A program made the position numbers and the translations under genes. From Diabrotica undecimpunctata (Eukaryota; Arthropoda; Insecta; Coleoptera; Chrysomelidae), in the NCBI RefSeq assembly GCF_040954645.1, contig NC_092804.1, forward strand, positions 86,979,217 to 87,043,216: a DNA stretch of 64,000 bases. Reading direction: 5' to 3'. Of the stretch, positions 59,430 to 64,000 are shown one piece after another. Under the pieces are notes generated by a model. That model saw only the letters and a list, made by a program, of their open reading frames with translations, made no database searches and was not told where the DNA came from. Position 1 is the stretch's first letter. Every line of letters begins with the position of its first letter.

Positions 59430-60115
59430 GTTTTCAGCTCTCACAATCACCTAAAATGAAAAGTTTATAAAAAAACTAATCTAATGAATCTCTTTAAAAA
59501 CTATAATAACTCAAAAGCACGACAAAAAACAAATAAGAGAAATCAATAATTACATTTATTTTAGGTTACCAACAGTTTTGTGTGCCAACCAAACATCACG
59601 TGGTTTATGTTTGACAGATCGATGGATTGCCTAATAAAATAATCTTTGGTTACGTTGTAAGATACATAAACCTAAGGTGTTTTATAAAAAGCTGTTGTTT
59701 AGAAAGAACCCAAAAATATTGTTACAAAGGTTCAGTTTAAGAATTAAAGATGATAAATGACAAATTGGTAAACATTAACGAACGACACAAAATTATTAGT
59801 TAGTTAGGTTATGTTTGTTTGTTGATTTTCAGAATGCAGATTACACATAAACAGGAATGATGGTAAAGTGAAATAGCAACATTACTTTCTTAATTTAGAG
59901 CAAGATAAAGAACAATTCGTACAGAAATAATAAACGATTACAATCGATTCTACTGTTTCCATGTAAAATCGTATGTCAAATAATCTATTATCGGTGATCA
60001 CGTAATTTTACCATAATTTTCGTTTCGGAAACCTGTCGCTTGTTAACAATTGATCAAATTTAATACTTGATTACATGATTGGAGATTTGAATAACGTTTC
60101 GGAAACCGGCCGTAA

Positions 60116-61840
60116 GATCGGTGACTGTTAGCTCACTTGGCTTTTTCCCTGGACGAATAAAATTGTAGCTCCATGTAGATGGCTGAGAGCAGTCTGTAAA
60201 AAATTCATGTGTCAAGTAATAATTATTATCTATTGGAAATGGATTACGCCTGGACTCTCGTGAAATATAAACATAGTCACTTGGCAGATGGATATGCCGA
60301 TTTTTTAATTTTTTTTCGATCATAGCATGGATTGCTTCGTAGCATATGCGATAGCATTCCATCTGCGTATGGCCGCGTTCTAGAAACTTTTGATCTATGA
60401 GCACATTATTTTTCAAGCTGTAGTGAAACAAAGCATTGGCCATTGCCACATTTCTGTTCTGATAATAGCATCCATCCGAATAAATGGTAATTGGCAGTTT
60501 TGGATCTGTGCACTTTTCTTCAATGTAATGCAATAAAAATGATGCAAAAGTTGATGCTGTTAAGTCAGATTCGGTTTCGTTCCACCAGTAGCAAGTACTT
60601 TGATGAGTTGCTAAGTTGTATACTGTAAAATTATGACAGTTCAATTTCATTTTATAGTTAACTGCACTTGTGTATATAACGGGGCAAATTTTAACAGCTT
60701 GAACATCCACAACCAGAGCGTACTTTTCTCCCTTCAACGCTTTCTTCTTGTCTTCTTCCTTTTCTTTTCTGGCCCTATCCTTTTTTTCCAAATGTTTCTT
60801 GTAGTCTGCTTCATTTATGCTATTGTTTTCGAAAGAGCAGCATATGTTTCATCTATCTTTTTTTGGCTTATATAAAGATAGGTTCATTTGCCTAAACATG
60901 TCATCAAATATTGGAAAGCTTAAGACATATTTCTGCTTATTGTGATATTTACAATAATTTTCATAAGTCCAGAAAAGATCCATTTTAGTAGAAAAAATTT
61001 GTTCAAGATATAGCTTTTGGGGTATCTTTTCTACAGTAATGCGAGCTCAGTTTTGGCACGATTCTAGCCAATTTCTCAACCACTTTCTCTTATCAGTTTT
61101 TGAGGCATGATCAGATCTTGATCTTGCAGACGTAACTCCTTCTGGGTTATCAATTCTCAGTCCATGTTCTGTGTTAGCCACCCAATTGTGAACCATATCT
61201 TCCTTGATTCCTAAAGTTCCTAAAAACATTTTTTTGCATACCCTTTTTCTGTCATTCTCTTTTGTTCTTAGGTAGTAAAAATAAGTTCCCTTCCCACGGG
61301 AAGGACCTTCAGTGGACTGTCTTATTTTTGCCACATATCCCACATTCCCGGTAACGTAGACCTTTTTCTCCTCCATGAGCCCAAATTCACTTAGAATTTT
61401 TCAAAAATCGAAGATCTGTTTTCTGAAAACGTTTGGCAGAAGCGTTTCTTTGACTTTAAACATGCAGTAGATTTGCATGCGTTGGTTATTTTTCTTTCAG
61501 GTCTGGGTACCCCTTGTGTAACAACGCCATTTCTATTCCTTTGATAACCTTTATACGCTTTACCAGTCAATCTTAATTTCTTAATTTTATTTCTCGGCCA
61601 TTCAGACGCAAGTGCTTTTCTCTTTCTCCTCTCAGAACTTTCTTCTTCAGCGGAATAATTGTCAACAAACTCTATTAGAACATCTTTAGCCGGCTGGAGA
61701 TCAGTAATAGGAACAGATTATTCTAGGTTCTCGAGCACCTCGTCGCATAATACTAGGAGCTGATCGTCATTTTGAATAGAAGTGGAAGCCAAATCGTCCG
61801 GAATATCGCTCTCTATATCATTGAGGGTCTGGTCTATTTG
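60116..61840 (-). pseudogene. Outer element's transposase, N-terminal and catalytic parts, with stops
   Basis: In order on the minus strand: a basic region RNKIKKLRLTGKAYKGYQ, cysteines in NACKSTACLKSKKRFC, KRVCKKMFLGTLGIKEDMVH (61047-61376 frame), a frameshift at about 61020 and a stop in LYKPKKDR*NICCSFE. Then an intact 240-codon frame has KGEKYALVVDVQAVKICPVI, NFTVYNLATHQSTCYWW, IYSDGCYYQNRNVAMANALF and FLERGHTQMEC. This is the common arthropod 'SDGC.YQNRN' DDE-like transposase. The frame is cut by the 10.5-kb transposon right after VTDL. The last 18 residues of the open frame are translated from the inserted element's end and are not native. Confidence 0.82.
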
Positions 61841-62433
61841 ATCTTGATTGTGTTTAGCATTCTTGTCGAAGTGGCACAGGAAGCTAGGTCCTCTGAATTA
61901 TTATTTGTTATTTCATCAGCTATCTGATATACTTGATTCTGAATTTGTATCACTTGGTTCATATCCGGTTCTTCATTACTACTTAAAGACTTATTGTCTG
62001 CTACTAACTACATTTGATTTTTCAGTGCAATAAGCAATCATTTGCATAGTTCAACTTAACTTATTTGTCTGTAAAAAAGGGAAATTTGTCATAACAGTGA
62101 AAGTCATTTTTGTTTTATTTAATTGTAGAAATTTAGGTCAGCTATTTCTTGTAGAAAATACATATGAAAATGAAAAATAAAATAAAAAAGGTTTCTCTAC
62201 GGGAATTACGGGATAATCTAGTTCAATATTGATATGAGAAACTAAAACCAGGAACTATCAGCTTAAAGGGTATAAAATATTTTTAGGACAATAATTATTT
62301 TTAGAACCAGAACCATTCATTTAATTTTTCATAAAGTATTAATAATAATTCATCATGTAATTCATGAATACTGAACATACAATATCCCATATCTCGAGTT
62401 TATTTGTATACATTCATTTTCTTTCCATATTTA

Positions 62434-62836
62434 CAATACCCCGTATTGTTAGCTTTGGTATATACTCAATGTTTTTCTACTAATTTAATCAACTACAAGC
62501 ATTTTGAAAGTTTAAATGATAAGTTCACACAATATTAATTTATTAATAAAAAATCAGTTATTTATCGATTTTCCTCGTATTTCCTGTAATAACGATGACA
62601 TCTTTATGCAGCTTCACATTCGACCATTAAAGCAATGTACGAAATGAATGATACAGGGTATTAGCAGTGGATGCGTAGTGTCTACGATATCGGTTATTAC
62701 AAGAATAATAATTTGGCGCGTTATAATGTGTTTACGATACTGGGAATTTGCAGAGAGATGGAAGACACTGCTAGGGACATCTTTGGGTAAAAAAATGAAA
62801 TTTCAAAATTTTGCAGATACGGGGTATTGGCATTAA
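62434..62836. repeat. Subterminal repeats of the outer transposon (3 copies)
   Basis: GCTAACAATACGGGGTATTG (inverted, 62434-62453), GATACAGGGTATTAGCAG (about 62649) and GATACGGGGTATTGGCAT (62818) share the core ATACRGGGTATTRGC. The left terminal repeat has the same core inverted (GCTAATACCCCATAT, 49032). They are plausible transposase-binding sites. Confidence 0.55.
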
Positions 62837-62888
62837 GCCATCGATATATGGGACATCCTCTTTAAACACAAATTATAGTTGTTATTAA

Positions 62889-63857
62889 CACATTAAACGT
62901 CACGTGAGTTTAACTCACGCCCTGTTTGGCCCAGGCGCTCTGTGAGTTAAATATGATTCCACAGACTATTGAGATTCTACGCTATGTGATTTTTTTAACT
63001 TGTATATACTTAAGTTGTAAACTGTATATAGTTCTTTAAAAATTAAATTTTCATAGATTTGTGTTTTACAAAAAAGTACTCAACACAAAAAAGAGGACTC
63101 ACAGTTATCACACTTATGAGTCTGCTTAGTTTTCTTAATGGTATATTCTCTTGCGTGTTTTTTTTATAATTTCATAGCAAACTGTACGCCTTCGTCTTGC
63201 TGATTCCATTTTCTTTCAGGCAACAAGTTTTTAACACTCCTTTTTCTAGTAGTTTTTAAGTTACCTCTTCTCTGAAGGCAGCAATTTGTATGTTATTTTT
63301 AGTTATAGCTTTATACAAAATAAATGCATTTGTTATCGCTGAGCTATAATTTCATCTATGTTGCTTGTGAATTGTTCTGCACTTTTAATTTTTAACTTTT
63401 TTGCAATCGGTGTTCCGTTTTCACAATATTCCGAGTCTGACGAAGCCAAAATATAATTGTCTTCAGAGTTGTTACTTTCGAAGGCATCACCTACTTCCTC
63501 ATCAGTCATATCAATTATCTCATGGTATATTCTTTACAAATACTGTTGTTGTTCTTCGAAAGTATTAAAGTTTTTCGCCATACTAACACATAAAAAGCTC
63601 AATATGTTACAGGTTCAAGGAACACTTTGAACGTAACGGTATCTTTATACAAAATAGATGACAAGCTGTTACTTTAATAAATGACCTGTACGGTTACCGT
63701 GAAGAGTGTATCATCTGCAACGCACATGTTGGCCTTAGCGTTCCGTGAGTTAAAAGTTAATTTTAAATTATCATTATTATAGTGCATTTTTTGAATAATT
63801 TAATAAAAAAAGACATGGATCCTGAAATAAAAAAAAATTAATATGGCGGTTAATGTG
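62889..63857 (-). mobile_element. piggyBac-type DNA transposon, 969-bp deletion derivative
   Basis: TTAA borders both ends (62885-62888 and 63858-63861). The ends CACATTAAACGTCAC and (inverse) CACATTAACCGCCAT are the inverted repeats. A GTGAGTTAA subterminal word occurs inverted near both ends. The interior has the first and last parts of a piggyBac transposase on the minus strand with the DDD core deleted. Confidence 0.85.
63060..63567 (-). pseudogene. piggyBac transposase remnant (acidic N-terminus and Cys-rich C-terminus)
   Basis: Minus strand from about 63580: MAKNFNTFEEQQQYL, a stop, then IIDMTDEEVGDAFESNNSED and ILASSDSEYCENGTPIAKKL, an acidic N-terminus as in piggyBac proteins. After a deletion, near 63250-63070, LLPERKWNQQDEG, KKHAREYTIKKTKQTHKCDN, CESSFLC resembles the C-terminal zinc-binding tail. 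The catalytic domain is gone. Confidence 0.65.
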
Positions 63858-64000
63858 TTAAAATTTAAAATTAATGATGAAAAGTACATAATACAAAGGC
63901 AATTTATTGTACTTATTAATTTAAGAACTAAAGAATTGAGACTACAATTTTACTTAATATAATAATAAAATAATCACATGAAAACCAATTTGTCTTCCAT

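Larger units (their letters stand above)
49590..60112. mobile_element. 10.5-kb PHIS-type (ISL2EU/Harbinger-like) DNA transposon with transposase and YqaJ nuclease
   Basis: The ends are CRGCCGGTTTCCGAAA inverted repeats, and similarity continues about 380-530 bp inward (GGCAATCCA, ACCACGTGA, GGTTGGCACACAAA shared with 59575-59660). TAA directly abuts both ends (49587-49589 and 60113-60115). It has two gene units facing each other: the YqaJ protein on plus at 50081-52204 and the THAP-DDE transposase on minus at 59429-57759. The middle 5.5 kb has fragments of gypsy, non-LTR and copia elements. From memory, a companion YqaJ protein is typical of ISL2EU, whereas a 3-bp TAA duplication is typical of PIF/Harbinger. 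Confidence 0.88.
49012..62851 (-). mobile_element. Outer DNA transposon (SDGC.YQNRN transposase family), 3.3 kb plus a 10.5-kb insertion
   Basis: The ends 49012-49060 and about 62800-62851 are imperfect inverted repeats sharing ATCGATGG, TTAATGC and AATACCCC. The transposase runs on the minus strand from about 61840 to 49318, with the 49590-60112 transposon inside its 3' part. Subterminal copies of the ATACNGGGTATTRGC word near the right end (62434, 62650, 62815) may be transposase-binding sites. Target duplication not resolved. Confidence 0.7.

Noticed and set aside
60060..60112. Last 18 residues (GFRNVIQISNHVIKY region) of the outer transposase frame
   Set aside because: They are read from the terminal repeat of the inserted transposon. 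The native continuation is at 49589-49318.

Overview
This window looks like part of a large, repeat-rich insect genome. A beetle, perhaps a leaf beetle, is my best guess from the mix of transposon families, but the sequence does not prove it. The DNA is AT-rich. Almost all of the longer open frames belong to transposable elements, and only two host genes can be recognised, both as pieces of split genes.

Host genes. (1) Two adjacent coding exons of a minus-strand homologue of the 7SK snRNA methylphosphate capping enzyme (MePCE; bin3 of Drosophila) lie at 15378-15640 and at 1-93. They join in frame across a 15.3-kb intron packed with transposons, and the gene continues off the left edge. (2) The first two coding exons of a plus-strand ING3-like gene (inhibitor of growth, NuA4/TIP60 complex) lie at 47905-47932 and 47983-48054. 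The first intron is only 50 bp. The next exon is not recognisable before the right edge, because the intron is full of nested transposons.

Layout. 0.3-15.3 kb (MePCE intron): a Penelope fragment, a 1.1-kb TIR element, a 3-kb Tc1/mariner-type element with a further inverted-repeat insertion in its transposase, a decayed RNase-H-fold transposase, a non-LTR fragment, long AT microsatellites, a decayed Ty3/gypsy pol and a Penelope end. 17-25.5 kb: a pogo/Tigger deletion derivative, a non-LTR RNase H tail, a TIR element, an 82-bp-arm perfect palindrome, a P-element transposase remnant and a TIR element with two transposase first exons. 26-29.6 kb and 32.5-35.1 kb: two RTE-like non-LTR retrotransposons in opposite orientations. 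29.6-31.8 kb: MITE-like elements. 36.2-39.3 kb: a 3'-truncated Ty3/gypsy element with a tRNA-Lys-type primer site. 41.4-43.7 kb: two tandem arrays. 43.7-44.7 kb: the 5' end of another RTE-like element. 45-47 kb: repeats and SWIM/YqaJ-type first exons. 49.0-62.85 kb: one transposon nested in another. 62.9-63.86 kb: a piggyBac derivative.

Most notable systems. First, the satellite at 42252-43707 (unit about 386 bp) carries on its minus strand four copies of a complete type I hammerhead ribozyme. All core nucleotides are present, with a 6+7-bp stem I and a palindromic stem III. This resembles the self-cleaving retrozyme class. Second, a 10.5-kb PHIS-group (ISL2EU/Harbinger-like) DNA transposon at 49590-60112 has two apparently intact spliced genes. 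One is a THAP-DDE transposase of 483 aa. The other is a 572-aa protein with a SWIM zinc finger, a YqaJ/lambda-type exonuclease domain and an ING-like PHD finger. The element sits inside the transposase gene of a second transposon with a clean TAA duplication, and the whole nest lies in an ING3 intron.
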